Origin: Pseudomonas asplenii
GTDB lineage: Bacteria > Pseudomonadota > Gammaproteobacteria > Pseudomonadales > Pseudomonadaceae
Assembly (NCBI RefSeq): GCF_001293465.1
Contig: NZ_JSYZ01000002.1
Location: forward strand, 264,566-328,565
Reading direction: 5' to 3'
DNA: 64,000 bases
Every line of letters starts with the position of its first letter. Position 1 is the first letter of the stretch. The notes below the pieces were generated by a model. The model made no database searches and was not told the origin of the DNA. It saw nothing but the letters and a program-made list of their open reading frames with translations. Position numbers and translations under genes: made by a program. Positions 43,339-53,873 of this stretch are shown here, piece after piece.

Positions 43339-43764
43339 TTAGCGAGTGGTTACTTCAGTAGCAGCGAAGAAGTAAGCGATTTCGCGAGCAGCGGCAGCTT
43401 CGGAGTCCGAACCGTGAACGGCGTTGGCGTCGATGGACTCGGCGAAGTCGGCACGGATGGTGCCTGGAGCGGCTTCTTTCGGGTTGGTGGCGCCCATCAG
43501 TTCGCGGTTGCGCGCGATAGCGTTCTCGCCTTCCAGAACCTGGACGACAACCGGACCGGAAGTCATGAAGGCAACCAGGTCAGGGAAGAAGCCACGAGCG
43601 CTGTGCTCGGCGTAGAAGCCTTCGGCTTCGGCTTTCGACAGCTGCTTCAGCTTCGAAGCGACAACGCGCAGGCCGGCTTTTTCGAAACGGGTGGTGATCT
43701 CACCGATGACGTTTTTTGCAACAGCGTCAGGCTTGATGATGGAGAAAGTGCGTTGAACAGCCAT
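43339..43764 (-). CDS. ndk: Nucleoside diphosphate kinase
   Basis: The 141-residue enzyme balances NTP pools. The signature with the phosphorylated histidine (NAVHGSDS, about H117) and the NP..A.PGTIR motif are present. It lies between the isc operon and rlmN, as in other pseudomonads. Confidence 0.97.
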   Translation of the reverse strand: MAVQRTFSIIKPDAVAKNVIGEITTRFEKAGLRVVASKLKQLSKAEAEGFYAEHSARGFFPDLVAFMTSGPVVVQVLEGENAIARNRELMGATNPKEAAPGTIRADFAESIDANAVHGSDSEAAAAREIAYFFAATEVTTR

Positions 43765-43789
43765 GGTGTAACTCCAGAAACGATAATTT

Positions 43790-43824
43790 GCGAAAAATTA
43801 AACCCGCGAATTATACGCGGGTTC
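43790..43824 (-). terminator. isc operon terminator
   Basis: AACCCGCG, a 7-base loop, CGCGGGTT, with TTTAATTTTT following on the minus strand. It lies 45 bases beyond the iscX stop and separates the isc operon from ndk. Confidence 0.75.
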
Positions 43825-43868
43825 TTGGGTATTGCCTAACTCGGGTATTGCTTGATCTTACCGCCGGA

Positions 43869-44069
43869 TCAGTCGCGCTCCTCGATCCAGCAGCCTTGGA
43901 TGGCCTCAAGGACCTTCTCGCCACCACGAGCCGGATCGTCGTCGAAATCCGGCAGGTGAATGACCCAGTTGTGCAGATCGACGAAATTGACCGACATCGG
44001 GTCGACTTCCGGTTTGCTTTCAGCCAGCTGGATGGCGATCTCCAGCACATCAGTCCACTTCAAACCCAT
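43869..44069 (-). CDS. iscX: Fe-S assembly protein IscX
   Basis: The 66-residue acidic protein starts MGLKWTDVLEIAIQL and has DLHNWVIHLPDF, the IscX (YfhJ) pattern. It modulates IscS activity and may donate iron. It is the last gene of the isc operon, 14 bases after fdx. Confidence 0.93.
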   Translation of the reverse strand: MGLKWTDVLEIAIQLAESKPEVDPMSVNFVDLHNWVIHLPDFDDDPARGGEKVLEAIQGCWIEERD

Positions 44070-44083
44070 GATAGATCCTTGAA

Positions 44084-44425
44084 TCAATGCGGTGCTTCGG
44101 CAGCATGGTTGAGCGAATACTTGGGAATCTCGACCGTCAGGTCCTCGGTGCCGACGATCGCCTGGCACCCCAGGCGCGACTGCGCCTCCAGCCCCCAGGC
44201 GCGATCGAGGAAATCTTCCTCCAACTCATCGGCCTCTTCCAGCGAGTCGAAGCCCTCGCGGATGATGCAGTGACAGGTGGTGCAGGCACACACGCCACCG
44301 CAGGCGCTTTCCATCTCGATATGGTGCTCGTGGGCCAGTTCGAGGATCGAGATGCCGGGCTCGGCCTCGACCACCATGCCATCCGGGCAAAACTTCTCGT
44401 GGGGCAGAAAAATGACCTGCGGCAT
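44084..44425 (-). CDS. fdx: 2Fe-2S ferredoxin of the isc operon
   Basis: The 113-residue adrenodoxin-type ferredoxin has cluster ligands C42, C48, C51 in ACGGVCACTTC and a fourth Cys near 87 (SRLGCQAIVG). It supplies electrons for cluster assembly on IscU. It lies between hscA and iscX. Confidence 0.96.
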   Translation of the reverse strand: MPQVIFLPHEKFCPDGMVVEAEPGISILELAHEHHIEMESACGGVCACTTCHCIIREGFDSLEEADELEEDFLDRAWGLEAQSRLGCQAIVGTEDLTVEIPKYSLNHAAEAPH

Positions 44426-44427
44426 CG

Positions 44428-46290
44428 TTATTCCTCAATCTCGTTCAGGTTGCGTCCGGCCAGCGCGGCTTTCACCGTCGAATCCAGGCGTCGGGCCGCA
44501 AAGGCATCGGTCACTTGCGACAGACGCTTGGTCTGCTGCTCGATGGCGTGGCCATCGGTTCCTTTTATCAGTTCGCTCAGTTCCTGCACCTGCAACTCGA
44601 TGACCAGGCGCTCCTCGGCGTCGAGCAGGCGCTCGCCATCCGCCTCCAGGGCGCCCTGCACCGCCTCGATCAGGCGCTGGGCGTCGACCTGCTGCTCACG
44701 CAGCACGCGAGCGACCTTGTCGTCACCGGCGTACTGGAACGAATCCTTGAGCATCCGGGCGATTTCGCCGTCGGTCAGGCCGTAGGACGGCTTGACCTGG
44801 ATGCTCGCCTCGACGCCCGACCCCAGCTCACGGGCCGAAACACTGAGCAGACCGTCGGCATCGACCTGGAAGGTCACGCGGATCTTCGCCGCGCCGGCGA
44901 CCATGGCCGGAATGCCACGCAGTTCGAAGCGCGCCAGCGAGCGGCAGTCACTGATCAATTCACGTTCGCCTTGCAGCACGTGGATCGCCATGGCCGTCTG
45001 GCCGTCCTTGTAGGTGGTGAAGTCCTGGGCGCGCGCCACGGGAATGGTGGTATTGCGCGGAATCACCTTCTCCATCAGGCCACCCATGGTTTCAAGCCCC
45101 AGGGACAGCGGGATGACATCCAGCAGCAGCAATTCGCCGCCGTCGCGCTTGTTGCCGGCCAGGGTATCGGCCTGGATCGCGGCGCCAATGGCGACCACCT
45201 GGTCCGGATCGATCTCGGTCAGCGGCTGGCGGCCGAACATCTCGGCCACCGCCTCACGCACACGCGGCACACGGGTCGAACCACCGACCATCACCACGGC
45301 ATGCACGTCTTCGAGCTCGACGTTCGAGTCACGCACGGCACGGCGGCAGGCCTTGAGGCTGCGGGCGATCATCGGCTCGATCAGCCCGTCGAAGGCTTCA
45401 CGGGTCAGCGGTGCACGCCAGTCGCCATAAACCACTTCGACAGTTGCCGCATCGGTCAACGCTTCCTTGGCCGCGCAGGCGGCCTGCAACAGGCTGCGCT
45501 GCGCGCCCGGATCGAGATCCACCGACAAGCCGGCCTGCTCGATGATCCAGCCGGCGATCGCATGGTCGAAATCGTCGCCACCCAGGGCACTGTCGCCACC
45601 GGTGGCCAGTACTTCGAATACCCCGCCGGTCAGGCGCAGGATCGAAATATCGAAAGTGCCGCCCCCCAGATCATAGATCGCCACCACCCCTTCGGCGTGC
45701 TGGTCCAGGCCATAGGCCACCGCCGCGGCGGTCGGCTCGTTGAGCAGGCGCAGCACGTTCAGCCCGGCCAGACGGGCCGCATCCTTGGTTGCCTGGCGCT
45801 GGGCATCGTCGAAGTAGGCCGGCACGGTGATCACCGCCCCGACCAGTTCACCACCCAGGGTCGCCTCGGCGCGCTGGCGCAGCACCCGCAGGATATCGGC
45901 GGAAACCTCCACCGGGCTCTTCGGCCCCTGCACGGTGTCGATGAACGGCATGTGCGACTCACCGCCAACGAAGCGGTAGGGCAGTTGCTCGCCCAACTGC
46001 TTGACGTCCGACAGGCCACGGCCCATCAGACGCTTGACCGACAACACGGTATTGAGCGGATCACTGGAGGCCGCCAGACGGGCCGACAGGCCTACTTCGA
46101 CGCGATCGGCGTGATAGCGCACCGCGGACGGCAGGATCACCTGCCCGTCGGCATCGGCCAGGGGCTCGGAAAGACCACTGCGCAATGCAGCGACCAGCGA
46201 ATTGGTAGTACCCAGGTCAATCCCCACCGCCAGACGACGCTGGTGCGGCTGTGGGCTTTGGCCTGGTTCGGCGATCTGCAGTAGGGCCAT
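44428..46290 (-). CDS. hscA: Fe-S specific Hsp70 HscA
   Basis: The 620-residue DnaK homologue has [13 protein letters not shown] near the N-terminus, the [14 protein letters not shown] phosphate motif and a substrate-binding domain. It recognises the LPPVK motif of IscU and drives cluster transfer with HscB. It lies two bases before fdx. Confidence 0.96.
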   Translation of the reverse strand: MALLQIAEPGQSPQPHQRRLAVGIDLGTTNSLVAALRSGLSEPLADADGQVILPSAVRYHADRVEVGLSARLAASSDPLNTVLSVKRLMGRGLSDVKQLGEQLPYRFVGGESHMPFIDTVQGPKSPVEVSADILRVLRQRAEATLGGELVGAVITVPAYFDDAQRQATKDAARLAGLNVLRLLNEPTAAAVAYGLDQHAEGVVAIYDLGGGTFDISILRLTGGVFEVLATGGDSALGGDDFDHAIAGWIIEQAGLSVDLDPGAQRSLLQAACAAKEALTDAATVEVVYGDWRAPLTREAFDGLIEPMIARSLKACRRAVRDSNVELEDVHAVVMVGGSTRVPRVREAVAEMFGRQPLTEIDPDQVVAIGAAIQADTLAGNKRDGGELLLLDVIPLSLGLETMGGLMEKVIPRNTTIPVARAQDFTTYKDGQTAMAIHVLQGERELISDCRSLARFELRGIPAMVAGAAKIRVTFQVDADGLLSVSARELGSGVEASIQVKPSYGLTDGEIARMLKDSFQYAGDDKVARVLREQQVDAQRLIEAVQGALEADGERLLDAEERLVIELQVQELSELIKGTDGHAIEQQTKRLSQVTDAFAARRLDSTVKAALAGRNLNEIEE

Positions 46291-46335
46291 GGTTATCTGG
46301 ACTTATCTGGATATCAGGCGTGCGGCAGCACGGAG

Positions 46336-46857
46336 TTAATCGTCGAGGCGCTCTTCTAACTGGCGCACTTCGTAGGTGAGCTTGTCGAGGAACTGCATGC
46401 GCCGCATCAGGCGTTCGGCCTGTTCGCGTTGCGCAGCATCGCTCCAGCAAGCTGCGAAGCTGTCGTTCAATTCATCCTGGGCGACCTTCAGGCGCCGCTT
46501 GAATGCGGCAATGCCCGGCAGATCGGCGTCGTCCTGCAGATCTTCGAGTTCTTCACGCCACTGCATCTGCTGCATGAGGAAATCGGGATCGTGCACGGTG
46601 ACCTCCACCGGCAGCTCGCCGCCATTGAGCGCCAGCAGGTAACGCGCGCGCTTGGGCGGACTCTTGAGGGTCTGGTAGGCCTCGTTGAGGCTGGCGGAAC
46701 GCTCGAGCGCCAGCCGCTGCTCACGCTCGGAGGCATCGGCGAAACGGTCCGGATGAACGGCGCGCGCCAACTCGCGATAGCGCGCGGCCAACTGATCGAG
46801 GTCCAGCGTGAAGCTCGGTTGCAGCTCGAACAAGGCGAAATGACAAGGAGTACCCAC
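46336..46857 (-). CDS. hscB: Fe-S co-chaperone HscB
   Basis: The 173-residue J-domain protein has the HPD motif at 35-37 and a C-terminal three-helix IscU-binding domain. The start is a GTG ([10 protein letters not shown]) with GAGG six bases upstream; this gives exactly the usual length. A longer frame upstream overlaps iscA and is rejected. Confidence 0.95.
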   Translation of the reverse strand: MGTPCHFALFELQPSFTLDLDQLAARYRELARAVHPDRFADASEREQRLALERSASLNEAYQTLKSPPKRARYLLALNGGELPVEVTVHDPDFLMQQMQWREELEDLQDDADLPGIAAFKRRLKVAQDELNDSFAACWSDAAQREQAERLMRRMQFLDKLTYEVRQLEERLDD

Positions 46858-46865
46858 GAATAGCC

Positions 46866-47189
46866 TCAGACGTTGAAGCTTTCGCCGCAGCCACACTCAC
46901 CGCGCACGTTGGGGTTGTTGAACTTGAAGCCCTCGTTCAACCCTTCCTTGACGAAATCCAGCTCGGTGCCATCGAGGTAGGCCAGACTCTTCGGGTCGAT
47001 GATCACTTTTTCGCCGTGACTCTCGAACACCTGGTCTTCCGCCACCACCTCGTCGACGAACTCCAGCACGTAGGCAAGGCCGGAACAGCCTGTGGTGCGA
47101 ACACCCAGGCGAATGCCTTCACCCTTGCCGCGCCCGTCGAGGGAGCGTCGCACGTGTCGAGCAGCCGCTTCTGTCATGCTGATAGCCAT
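46866..47189 (-). CDS. iscA: Fe-S assembly protein IscA
   Basis: The 107-residue A-type carrier has the three conserved cysteines C35, C99 and C101 (GECGCGESF). It carries iron or clusters to target proteins. It lies between iscU and hscB in the operon. Confidence 0.97.
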   Translation of the reverse strand: MAISMTEAAARHVRRSLDGRGKGEGIRLGVRTTGCSGLAYVLEFVDEVVAEDQVFESHGEKVIIDPKSLAYLDGTELDFVKEGLNEGFKFNNPNVRGECGCGESFNV

Positions 47190-47234
47190 CGGGGACTCCT
47201 TAGCTTTTCGCTCAAATCTTCAACGCCGGATCGG

Positions 47235-47621
47235 TCAGATCAGGCCTTTCTTCTGCTTGTAGTCGCGAACGGCGGCCTTGATGGCGTCTTCGGCGAGAAC
47301 GGAGCAGTGGATCTTCACCGGCGGCAGGGCCAGTTCTTCGGCCAGCTGAGTGTTCTTGATGGTCTCTGCTTCATCCAGAGTCTTGCCCTTCATCCACTCG
47401 GTCGCCAGGGAGCTGGAAGCAATAGCCGAGCCGCAACCGTAGGTCTTGAACTTGGCATCTTCGATGATGCCCTGCTCGTTGACCTTGATCTGCAGACGCA
47501 TCACGTCACCACACGCCGGGGCGCCGACCATGCCGGTACCGACATCCGGGTCCTCGGCATTCATCTTGCCGACGTTGCGCGGGTTTTCGTAGTGGTCGAT
47601 GACCTTTTCACTGTAAGCCAT
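47235..47621 (-). CDS. iscU: Fe-S scaffold IscU
   Basis: The 128-residue scaffold has C37, D39, C63 and C106 as cluster ligands and the LPPVK motif (99-103) read by HscA. It receives sulfur from IscS. Confidence 0.98.
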   Translation of the reverse strand: MAYSEKVIDHYENPRNVGKMNAEDPDVGTGMVGAPACGDVMRLQIKVNEQGIIEDAKFKTYGCGSAIASSSLATEWMKGKTLDEAETIKNTQLAEELALPPVKIHCSVLAEDAIKAAVRDYKQKKGLI

Positions 47622-47722
47622 GGTACTTATTCCTCACTCATCAGGGCCGCTCTCGACCCTGCAGCTACGCCAGACATCATTTGCCGCGTCGCTACAGGAT
47701 CTGTATGTGGCGGCTTCTTTAT

Positions 47723-48937
47723 TTAGTGTGCCGCCCACTCGATCTTCGAGATATCGACGCCATCCTTGAACATGTCCCACAGCGGCGACAGGGCGCGCAG
47801 TTTGGTGACCGCCTCGCAGACCTTCTGCGCGGCGTAGTCGATTTCTTCCTCGGTGGTGAAACGGCCGAAGGTGAAGCGGATCGAGCTGTGCGCCAGTTCG
47901 TCGTTGCGGCCCAGGGCACGCAGTACGTACGACGGCTCCAGCGAAGCCGAGGTGCAGGCCGAACCGGAGGAGACCGCCAGGTCCTTGAGTGCCATGATCA
48001 GCGACTCGCCTTCGACGTAGTTGAAGCTCAGGTTCAGGTTGTGCGGTACGCGAGCGGTCAGGCTGCCGTTGACGTACAGCTCCTCCAGGTGCTCGACCTG
48101 CTTGAAGAAACGGTCGCTCAGGGCCTTGATACGGACATTCTCGGCAGCCATGTCTTCCTTGGCCACACGGAAGGCTTCACCCATGCCGACGATCTGGTGG
48201 GTCGCCAGGGTGCCGGAGCGCATGCCGCGCTCGTGACCACCGCCATGCATGGTCGCCTCCAGGCGCACACGCGGCTTGCGGCTGACGTACAGCGCGCCGA
48301 TGCCTTTCGGACCATAGGTCTTGTGGGCGGAGAAGGACATCAGGTCGACCTTCAGCTTCTGCAGGTCGATCTCGACCTTGCCGGTCGACTGGGCCGCGTC
48401 AACGTGGAACAGCACACCGCGCGAGCGGGTCAGCTCGCCAATGGCGGCGATGTCGTTGACGGTGCCGATTTCGTTGTTCACGTGCATCACCGACACCAGG
48501 ATGGTGTCTTCGCGCAGGGCGGCTTCGACCATGGCGGGGGTGATCAGGCCGTCTTCACCCGGCTCGATGTAGGTGACCTCGAAACCTTCGCGCTCCAGTT
48601 GGCGCATGGTGTCGAGGACCGCCTTGTGCTCGATCTTGCTGGTGATCAGGTGCTTGCCCTTGGTGTGGTAGAAATGCGCGACACCCTTGATCGCCAGGTT
48701 GTCGGACTCGGTGGCACCGGAAGTCCAGACGATTTCACGCGGGTCGGCGTTGACCAGGTCGGCCACCTGGCGACGGGCGTTTTCCACGGATTCCTCGGCC
48801 TTCCAGCCGAACACGTGGGAGCGCGATGCCGGGTTGCCGAAGTTTCCGTCGACCAGCAGGCATTCACTCATCTTTTGCGCGACACGCGGATCAACCGGGG
48901 TGGTCGCTGAGTAATCAAGGTAAATCGGCAATTTCAT
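47723..48937 (-). CDS. iscS: Cysteine desulfurase IscS
   Basis: The 404-residue PLP enzyme has the lysine in [12 protein letters not shown] and the mobile active-site loop [14 protein letters not shown] with the persulfide cysteine near 328. It provides sulfur for Fe-S clusters, thiolated tRNA and other cofactors. It is the first structural gene after iscR. Confidence 0.98.
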   Translation of the reverse strand: MKLPIYLDYSATTPVDPRVAQKMSECLLVDGNFGNPASRSHVFGWKAEESVENARRQVADLVNADPREIVWTSGATESDNLAIKGVAHFYHTKGKHLITSKIEHKAVLDTMRQLEREGFEVTYIEPGEDGLITPAMVEAALREDTILVSVMHVNNEIGTVNDIAAIGELTRSRGVLFHVDAAQSTGKVEIDLQKLKVDLMSFSAHKTYGPKGIGALYVSRKPRVRLEATMHGGGHERGMRSGTLATHQIVGMGEAFRVAKEDMAAENVRIKALSDRFFKQVEHLEELYVNGSLTARVPHNLNLSFNYVEGESLIMALKDLAVSSGSACTSASLEPSYVLRALGRNDELAHSSIRFTFGRFTTEEEIDYAAQKVCEAVTKLRALSPLWDMFKDGVDISKIEWAAH

Positions 48938-48987
48938 GGACTATCTCCTAAATCAGGCTGGCTGGCGCACCGCTGGCTCTCTGGCTG

Positions 48988-49479
48988 TCATTCGACGGCG
49001 GACGCTTCGATCTTATCCAGGCGCGGCGCCTTGCCATTACAGCGGCGCTGGTCCTGACGCAGGGCAACCTCTTGCACTTCACGGCGAGTGACAAGGTCTG
49101 CCAGACTGATGCCACTGAGAAATTCGTGGATCTGCAGGCTGAGGTCGCACCACAGGTGGTGGGTCAGGCAGGTGTCGCCGGAATGGCAATCACCCAGCCC
49201 CTGGCATTTGGTGGCGTCGACCGATTCATTCACTGCATCAATCACCTGGGCGACCTGGATTCCCTGCATGTCGCGCGACAGCTGGTAGCCGCCACCCGGA
49301 CCACGGACGCTGGAAACCAGGTTGCTGCGGCGCAGCTTGGCGAACAGCTGTTCGAGGTAGGACAGGGAGATGCCTTGGCGCTCGGAGATATCGGCCAGGG
49401 ACACCGGCCCGTGTTGCGCGTGCAACGCCAGGTCAAGCATGGCGGTCACGGCGTATCGGCCTTTTGTAGTCAGTCGCAT
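48988..49479 (-). CDS. iscR: Fe-S regulator IscR
   Basis: The 163-residue Rrf2-family regulator has an N-terminal winged helix and cluster ligands C92, C98, C104 and H107. With its [2Fe-2S] cluster it represses its own operon. The ATG at 49479 is used, with only a weak GTGGT ribosome site; a TTG two codons upstream is possible. IscR sites lie at 49521-49570. Confidence 0.96.
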   Translation of the reverse strand: MRLTTKGRYAVTAMLDLALHAQHGPVSLADISERQGISLSYLEQLFAKLRRSNLVSSVRGPGGGYQLSRDMQGIQVAQVIDAVNESVDATKCQGLGDCHSGDTCLTHHLWCDLSLQIHEFLSGISLADLVTRREVQEVALRQDQRRCNGKAPRLDKIEASAVE

Positions 49480-49514
49480 GGACAATTACCACGGAGTTAC
49501 GGAATGGGTACGAG

Positions 49515-49570
49515 TATGCGATTCCCGAGTATTTAAGTCAACTATAAGACCTAGTACTTTAGTCAGGTTT
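49515..49570 (-). promoter_or_regulatory. isc promoter with two tandem IscR type-1 operators
   Basis: On the minus strand ATAGTTGACTTAAATACTCG begins a near-consensus IscR type-1 site (49545-49521). A second related site with AAACCTGACTAAAGTACTAG lies directly upstream (49570-49546). TTGACT inside the first, a 17-base spacer and CATACT form the promoter, so cluster-loaded IscR would cover the -35. Confidence 0.85.
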
Positions 49571-49679
49571 ACCCGTAAAAGAGCGCGCGTATGATAGCAA
49601 AGTCAGCGCGTAATGGCATCGCGCTAGACCGATGGTTTTCGCGGGGGCGTTCAGATGACACTCCTGGCGATCCTGGAGT

Positions 49680-49703
49680 CATTCGCGGGCAAGCCCGCGA
49701 ATG
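49680..49703. repeat. REP-like perfect hairpin
   Basis: CATTCGCGGG-CAAG-CCCGCGAATG forms a perfect 10-base-pair stem in the gap between iscR and cysE. The core matches other REP-like elements in the window. It may end or attenuate cysE transcription. Confidence 0.65.
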
Positions 49704-49724
49704 GGCCCGAAAGCCCAACACAGG

Positions 49725-50501
49725 TCAGCCAGCCTTGGCCTCACCCTCGGCCTTCACCTCGGCAAAGCCCTCGCAGTGCAGCTCCGGCAGATCCTTGGCG
49801 CAATAGTTGCTGCCCAAATCCTTCAGCGCACCACACATCCCCTCCAGACGCCCATCGACCGCCTGCAGGTGATCGAGCATCTGTCCGATAGCCCGCGCCA
49901 CCGGGTCCGGCATATCGCCACTCACCCCGTAGGCATCGAAACCGAGCTTCTCGGCCATCGCCTTGCGCTTGGCCTCCTGCTCGTCGTCGGACTTCATGAT
50001 GATCCGCCCGGGAATACCGACCACCGTGGCACCGGCCGGAACCGCCTTGGTCACCACCGCATTGGAACCGACCTTCGCCCCGGCACCGACCGTGAACGGC
50101 CCCAGCACCTTGGCACCGGCACCGACCACCACCCCATCCTCCAGGGTCGGGTGGCGCTTGCCCTTGTTCCAGCTCGTGCCGCCCAGGGTCACGCCCTGAT
50201 AGATGGTCACGTCATTGCCGATCTCGGCCGTTTCGCCGATCACGATCCCCATGCCGTGGTCGATGAAGAACCGCCGCCCGACCTTGGCACCCGGGTGAAT
50301 CTCGATGCCGGTCAGCCAACGCCCGAAGTTCGACACCACCCGCGCCAGCAGCTTCCAGTTGCGCACCCACAACCCGTGACTCAGGCGATGCAGCCATATG
50401 GCATGCATGCCCGGGTAGCAGGTCAGCACCTCAAAGGCATTGCGCGCCGCCGGGTCACGATGGAATACGCTTTGGATATCTTCACGCAAACGCTCGAACA
50501 T
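49725..50501 (-). CDS. cysE: Serine O-acetyltransferase
   Basis: The 258-residue enzyme makes O-acetylserine for cysteine synthesis. It has an N-terminal helical domain and a left-handed beta-helix with [20 protein letters not shown] and [14 protein letters not shown]. Three ATGs stand in a row at the start; MFERL at 50501 is the family start and has AAGGA at good spacing. Proximity to iscRS fits the shared use of cysteine. Confidence 0.95.
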   Translation of the reverse strand: MFERLREDIQSVFHRDPAARNAFEVLTCYPGMHAIWLHRLSHGLWVRNWKLLARVVSNFGRWLTGIEIHPGAKVGRRFFIDHGMGIVIGETAEIGNDVTIYQGVTLGGTSWNKGKRHPTLEDGVVVGAGAKVLGPFTVGAGAKVGSNAVVTKAVPAGATVVGIPGRIIMKSDDEQEAKRKAMAEKLGFDAYGVSGDMPDPVARAIGQMLDHLQAVDGRLEGMCGALKDLGSNYCAKDLPELHCEGFAEVKAEGEAKAG

Positions 50502-50503
50502 CA

Positions 50504-51262
50504 TCATTCCTTCCGCTTAAGGAGCTCGCCACGGGCCGCTTTCTGGGTTTCCGTGAGGATGCCACGCAAAATATTCATTTCCACCCGACTGATCGAGCTA
50601 CGACCATACAGCCGGCGCAGGCGCGCCATCAGGTGCCGGGGCTTCTGCGGATCGAGGAACTCGATAGCCACCAGCGTCTGCTCCAGATGCTCGTAGAAGC
50701 GCTCCAGCTCATCCATGGTAACCAGTTCGTCACCCACATCATCCTTCTCGACCCTGTGCGGCTGACCTTCCAGTGCCAGCCAGGCCATGCGCACCTCATA
50801 ACTCAACACCTGCACCGCAGCCGCCAGGTTCAGCGAGCTGAAGCCGGGGTCCGACGGGATATGCACGTGGTAATGACATCGCTGCAGTTCATCGTTGGTC
50901 AGGCCGGAATCCTCGCGACCGAACACCAGGGCGATCTGCGCCCCCTGCGCCGCCTCCTCGACGACCTTCACTCCGCATTCGCGCGGCTCCAGCATCGGCC
51001 AGGGCAGGCTGCGGTCACGGGCACTGGTGCCCAGCACCAGGGTGCAGCCGGCCAGGGCCTGCTCCAAGGTAGCGACGACTTCGGCGTTTTCAAGGATATC
51101 GGTGGCCCCGGAGGCCCGGGCGTCGGCTTCGGCGGAAGGAAAAACCCGCGGCTCGACCAGCACCAGACGCGACAGCCCCATGTTCTTCATGGCTCGTGCA
51201 GCCCCACCGATATTGCCCGGATGACTGGTATTGACCAGGACGATACGAATATTTTGCAGCAC
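50504..51262 (-). CDS. trmJ: tRNA (Cm32/Um32) methyltransferase TrmJ
   Basis: The 252-residue SPOUT enzyme has [36 protein letters not shown] and [19 protein letters not shown], the trefoil-knot SAM motifs. It 2'-O-methylates position 32 of tRNAs. The GTG at 51262 ([10 protein letters not shown]) is the likely start; no ATG fits. Its stop overlaps the first of the cysE ATGs. It is divergent from suhB. Confidence 0.93.
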   Translation of the reverse strand: MLQNIRIVLVNTSHPGNIGGAARAMKNMGLSRLVLVEPRVFPSAEADARASGATDILENAEVVATLEQALAGCTLVLGTSARDRSLPWPMLEPRECGVKVVEEAAQGAQIALVFGREDSGLTNDELQRCHYHVHIPSDPGFSSLNLAAAVQVLSYEVRMAWLALEGQPHRVEKDDVGDELVTMDELERFYEHLEQTLVAIEFLDPQKPRHLMARLRRLYGRSSISRVEMNILRGILTETQKAARGELLKRKE

Positions 51263-51407
51263 GACGAAGCGCTCTCGGACAAGGCAAAGGGGAGCAAATC
51301 TTACAGAAGCACTGGGGTTTGCGCCACGAAACCGAATGTCGTCCTTCACCGGCAAGACTTTTCTGTTAGAATGTTCGGCTTTCTTTAACACTCTAGGTGA
51401 AATGTCC

Positions 51408-52223
51408 ATGCAGCCCATGCTGAATATCGCGCTGCGCGCCGCCCGCGCCGCCAGTGAATTGATCTTCCGCTCCATCGAGCGCCTGGATAGCATCAAGGTC
51501 GACGAAAAAGACGCCAAGGACTACGTGTCCGAGGTCGATCGTGCCGCCGAGCAGAAAATCATCGACGCGCTGCGCAAGGCGTATCCGACCCACGCCATCC
51601 GCGGTGAAGAAACCGGCTTCCACGCCGGCAGCGGCGAAGGCGAAGACTACCTGTGGATCATCGACCCACTCGATGGCACCACCAACTTCCTGCGTGGCAT
51701 TCCCCACTTCTCGGTCAGCATCGCCTGCAAATACCGTGGCCGTCTGGAGCACGCCGTGGTCCTGGACCCGGTTCGCCAGGAAGAATTCACCGCCAGCCGT
51801 GGCCGTGGCGCCCAACTGAACGGCCGCCGCCTGCGCGTCAGCCCGCGTACCAGCCTCGACGGCGCCCTGCTGGGTACCGGCTTCCCGTTCCGTGACGACC
51901 AGATGGCCAACCTGGACAACTACCTGGGCATGTTCCGCGCCCTGGTCGGCCAGACCGCCGGCATCCGCCGCGCCGGTTCCGCCGCCTTGGACCTGGCCTA
52001 CGTGGCCGCCGGTCGTTTCGACGCCTTCTGGGAGTCGGGCCTGTCCGAATGGGACATGGCAGCCGGCGCCCTGCTGATCCAGGAAGCGGGCGGCCTGGTG
52101 AGCGACTTCACCGGCGGCCACGACTTCCTCGAGAAAGGCCATATCGTCGCCGGCAACACCAAGTGCTTCAAGGCCGTACTGACGGCGATCCAGCCGCACC
52201 TGCCGGCTTCGCTGAAGCGCTAA
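51408..52223 (+). CDS. suhB: Inositol-1-monophosphatase family protein SuhB
   Basis: The 271-residue protein has the metal-dependent phosphatase motifs GEETGF, DPLDGTTNF and the WDMAAG C-terminal motif. In addition to phosphatase activity, SuhB modifies transcription antitermination of rRNA in enterobacteria and controls virulence genes in P. aeruginosa. AGGTGA lies 7 bases before the ATG at 51408. TAGAAT at 51367-51372 is a likely -10. Confidence 0.95.
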   Translation: MQPMLNIALRAARAASELIFRSIERLDSIKVDEKDAKDYVSEVDRAAEQKIIDALRKAYPTHAIRGEETGFHAGSGEGEDYLWIIDPLDGTTNFLRGIPHFSVSIACKYRGRLEHAVVLDPVRQEEFTASRGRGAQLNGRRLRVSPRTSLDGALLGTGFPFRDDQMANLDNYLGMFRALVGQTAGIRRAGSAALDLAYVAAGRFDAFWESGLSEWDMAAGALLIQEAGGLVSDFTGGHDFLEKGHIVAGNTKCFKAVLTAIQPHLPASLKR

Positions 52224-52235
52224 GACGCCAGAACG

Positions 52236-52263
52236 AAAAAAGCACCCCGAGGGGTGCTTTTTT
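52236..52263 (+). terminator. suhB terminator
   Basis: AAAAAAGCACCCC-GA-GGGGTGCTTTTTT forms a symmetrical rho-independent terminator usable in both directions, between suhB and the convergent glycine-zipper gene. Confidence 0.92.
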
Positions 52264-52273
52264 GTGCCTGCGA

Positions 52274-52828
52274 TTACTGACCTGGCTGGGCCGGAGCCTG
52301 GCTCAGAATCAGCCGACCGTCCTTGTCCACCGGGATCTGGTTGCCCGGATCACGGTCCATGCGTACCCGACCTTCCTTGCCGTCGAGCTGGTAACGCACG
52401 TCGTAGCCGACGATCTTGTCACTGATATCATTGACCGTGTTGCAGCGGGTCTGGGTCGTGGTGTAAGTGTCACGCTCCTGCATGCCCTCCTGCACCTTGT
52501 TCCCCGCATAACCGCCACCCACGGCACCGACCACGGTCGCCAGGGTCTTGCCACGACCATTGCCCACCAGGCTGCCGAGCAGGCCGCCGCCGACCGCACC
52601 GATCGCGGTACCGGCCAGACGGTGCTCGTCCTGCACCGGTTTCTGCCGGGTCACGGCAACATCCTTACAGACTTCGCGTGGCGTCTTCACCTGGGTTTTC
52701 ACCGGCTCGACCGCCAACACTTGCGCATACTCAGGGCCGCTCTTCACCATGCTGTAGGTCGCAACAGCACCTCCGGCGGTGACACCGACAGCACCCAGCA
52801 CAGCACCCACCAGCAACGACTTGTTCAC
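52274..52828 (-). CDS. Glycine-zipper 2TM envelope protein
   Basis: The 184-residue protein starts at a GTG (VNKSLLVGAVLGAVGV) with GGAGG five bases upstream. It has an N-terminal hydrophobic anchor rich in Gly/Ala (about 4-22) and a central glycine-zipper segment (GTAIGAVGGGLLGSLVGNGRGKTLATVVGAVGGGYAGN, split here for its pattern G-x3-G). A charged C-terminal domain (YDVRYQLDGKEGRVRMDRDPG) follows. The family resembles SlyB/UmoD-like envelope proteins; function unknown. It sits between suhB and secF as in P. aeruginosa. Confidence 0.85.
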   Translation of the reverse strand: MNKSLLVGAVLGAVGVTAGGAVATYSMVKSGPEYAQVLAVEPVKTQVKTPREVCKDVAVTRQKPVQDEHRLAGTAIGAVGGGLLGSLVGNGRGKTLATVVGAVGGGYAGNKVQEGMQERDTYTTTQTRCNTVNDISDKIVGYDVRYQLDGKEGRVRMDRDPGNQIPVDKDGRLILSQAPAQPGQ

Positions 52829-52888
52829 GTGAACCTCCTGACCATCACAAGCGGAACCTTTCCGCATCTCTCCTAGCCTTGGAACATG

Positions 52889-52920
52889 AAAAAAGGCGCG
52901 AGTTCAATACTCGCGCCTTT
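52889..52920 (-). terminator. secF terminator
   Basis: AAAGGCGCGAGT-TCAAT-ACTCGCGCCTTT with A/T runs on both sides lies 30 bases beyond the secF stop and ends the yajC-secD-secF transcript. Confidence 0.88.
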
Positions 52921-52949
52921 CAGGGTGACAGTCGGAGGGAGGACGGACG

Positions 52950-53864
52950 TCAAGGACGGTCGTCGATTTCCTTCTGGGTGCTGGCCGGAGGAATCAGGTC
53001 CTCGCTGCTCAGGTTCAGCCAGATCAGCACCACGTTGGCGATGTAGATCGACGAGTAGGTGCCCGCCAGCACACCGACGAACAGCGCCACGGAGAAGCCG
53101 TGCAGGTTGTCGCCACCGAAGAACAGCAGCGCCGCGATCGCCAGCAGGGTGGAGATCGAGGTTGCCATGGTCCGCAGCAGGGTCTGGGTGGTCGAGATAT
53201 TGATGTTCTCGATCAGGCTGGCCTTGCGCAGTACCCGGAAGTTCTCCCGAACCCGGTCGAATACCACGATGGTATCGTTGAGCGAGTAGCCGATGATCGC
53301 CAGTACCGCCGCCAGCACCGTCAGGTCGAAGGTGATCTGGAAGAACGACAGGATACCCACGGTCACCACCACGTCGTGCACCAGCGAGACGATGGCACCG
53401 ACCGCGAACTTCCACTGGAAGCGGAAGGCCAGGTAGATCAGGATGCCGCCCAGCGCCATCAGCATGCCGAGGCCGCCCTGGTCGCGCAGCTCCTCACCCA
53501 CCTGCGGACCGACGAACTCGACACGCTTGACCTGTGCCGGGTTGTCGCCGCCGACCTTCTGCAGCGCCTCGGCCACCTGGTGACCCAGTTGCGGGTCTTC
53601 ACCCGGCATGCGCACCAGCAGGTCGGTAGTCGCACCGAAGCTCTGCACGATCGCCTCGTGATAACCGGCGTCGCCCAGTTGCGCACGGACCTTGGTCACG
53701 TCCGCCGGACGCTCGTAGGTCAGCTCGATCAGCGTACCGCCGGTAAAGTCCAGACCGTAGTTCAAGCCCTTGTGGAACCAGCTGAACAACGCCAGGGCGG
53801 TGAGGAGCACAGTGACGCCGAACGCAACGTTGCGGACGCCCATGAAATTGATTGTACGTAACAT
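52950..53864 (-). CDS. secF: Protein translocase subunit SecF
   Basis: The 304-residue membrane protein has six helices: one at 15-33, a periplasmic P1 domain and five C-terminal helices with the RND-like signatures GYSLNDTIVVFDRVREN and LDFTGGTLIELTY. With SecD it uses the proton gradient to complete translocation. It lies 9 bases after secD. Confidence 0.97.
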   Translation of the reverse strand: MLRTINFMGVRNVAFGVTVLLTALALFSWFHKGLNYGLDFTGGTLIELTYERPADVTKVRAQLGDAGYHEAIVQSFGATTDLLVRMPGEDPQLGHQVAEALQKVGGDNPAQVKRVEFVGPQVGEELRDQGGLGMLMALGGILIYLAFRFQWKFAVGAIVSLVHDVVVTVGILSFFQITFDLTVLAAVLAIIGYSLNDTIVVFDRVRENFRVLRKASLIENINISTTQTLLRTMATSISTLLAIAALLFFGGDNLHGFSVALFVGVLAGTYSSIYIANVVLIWLNLSSEDLIPPASTQKEIDDRP

Positions 53865-53873
53865 GGCAGCCCC

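Noticed and set aside
46858..46896. Longer N-terminus for hscB
   Set aside because: The extension overlaps iscA and lacks family similarity; the GTG at 46857 gives the usual 173 residues with a good ribosome site.
49591..49806. Short plus-strand frame between iscR and cysE
   Set aside because: It runs through a REP-like hairpin into antisense cysE and has no domain or ribosome site.
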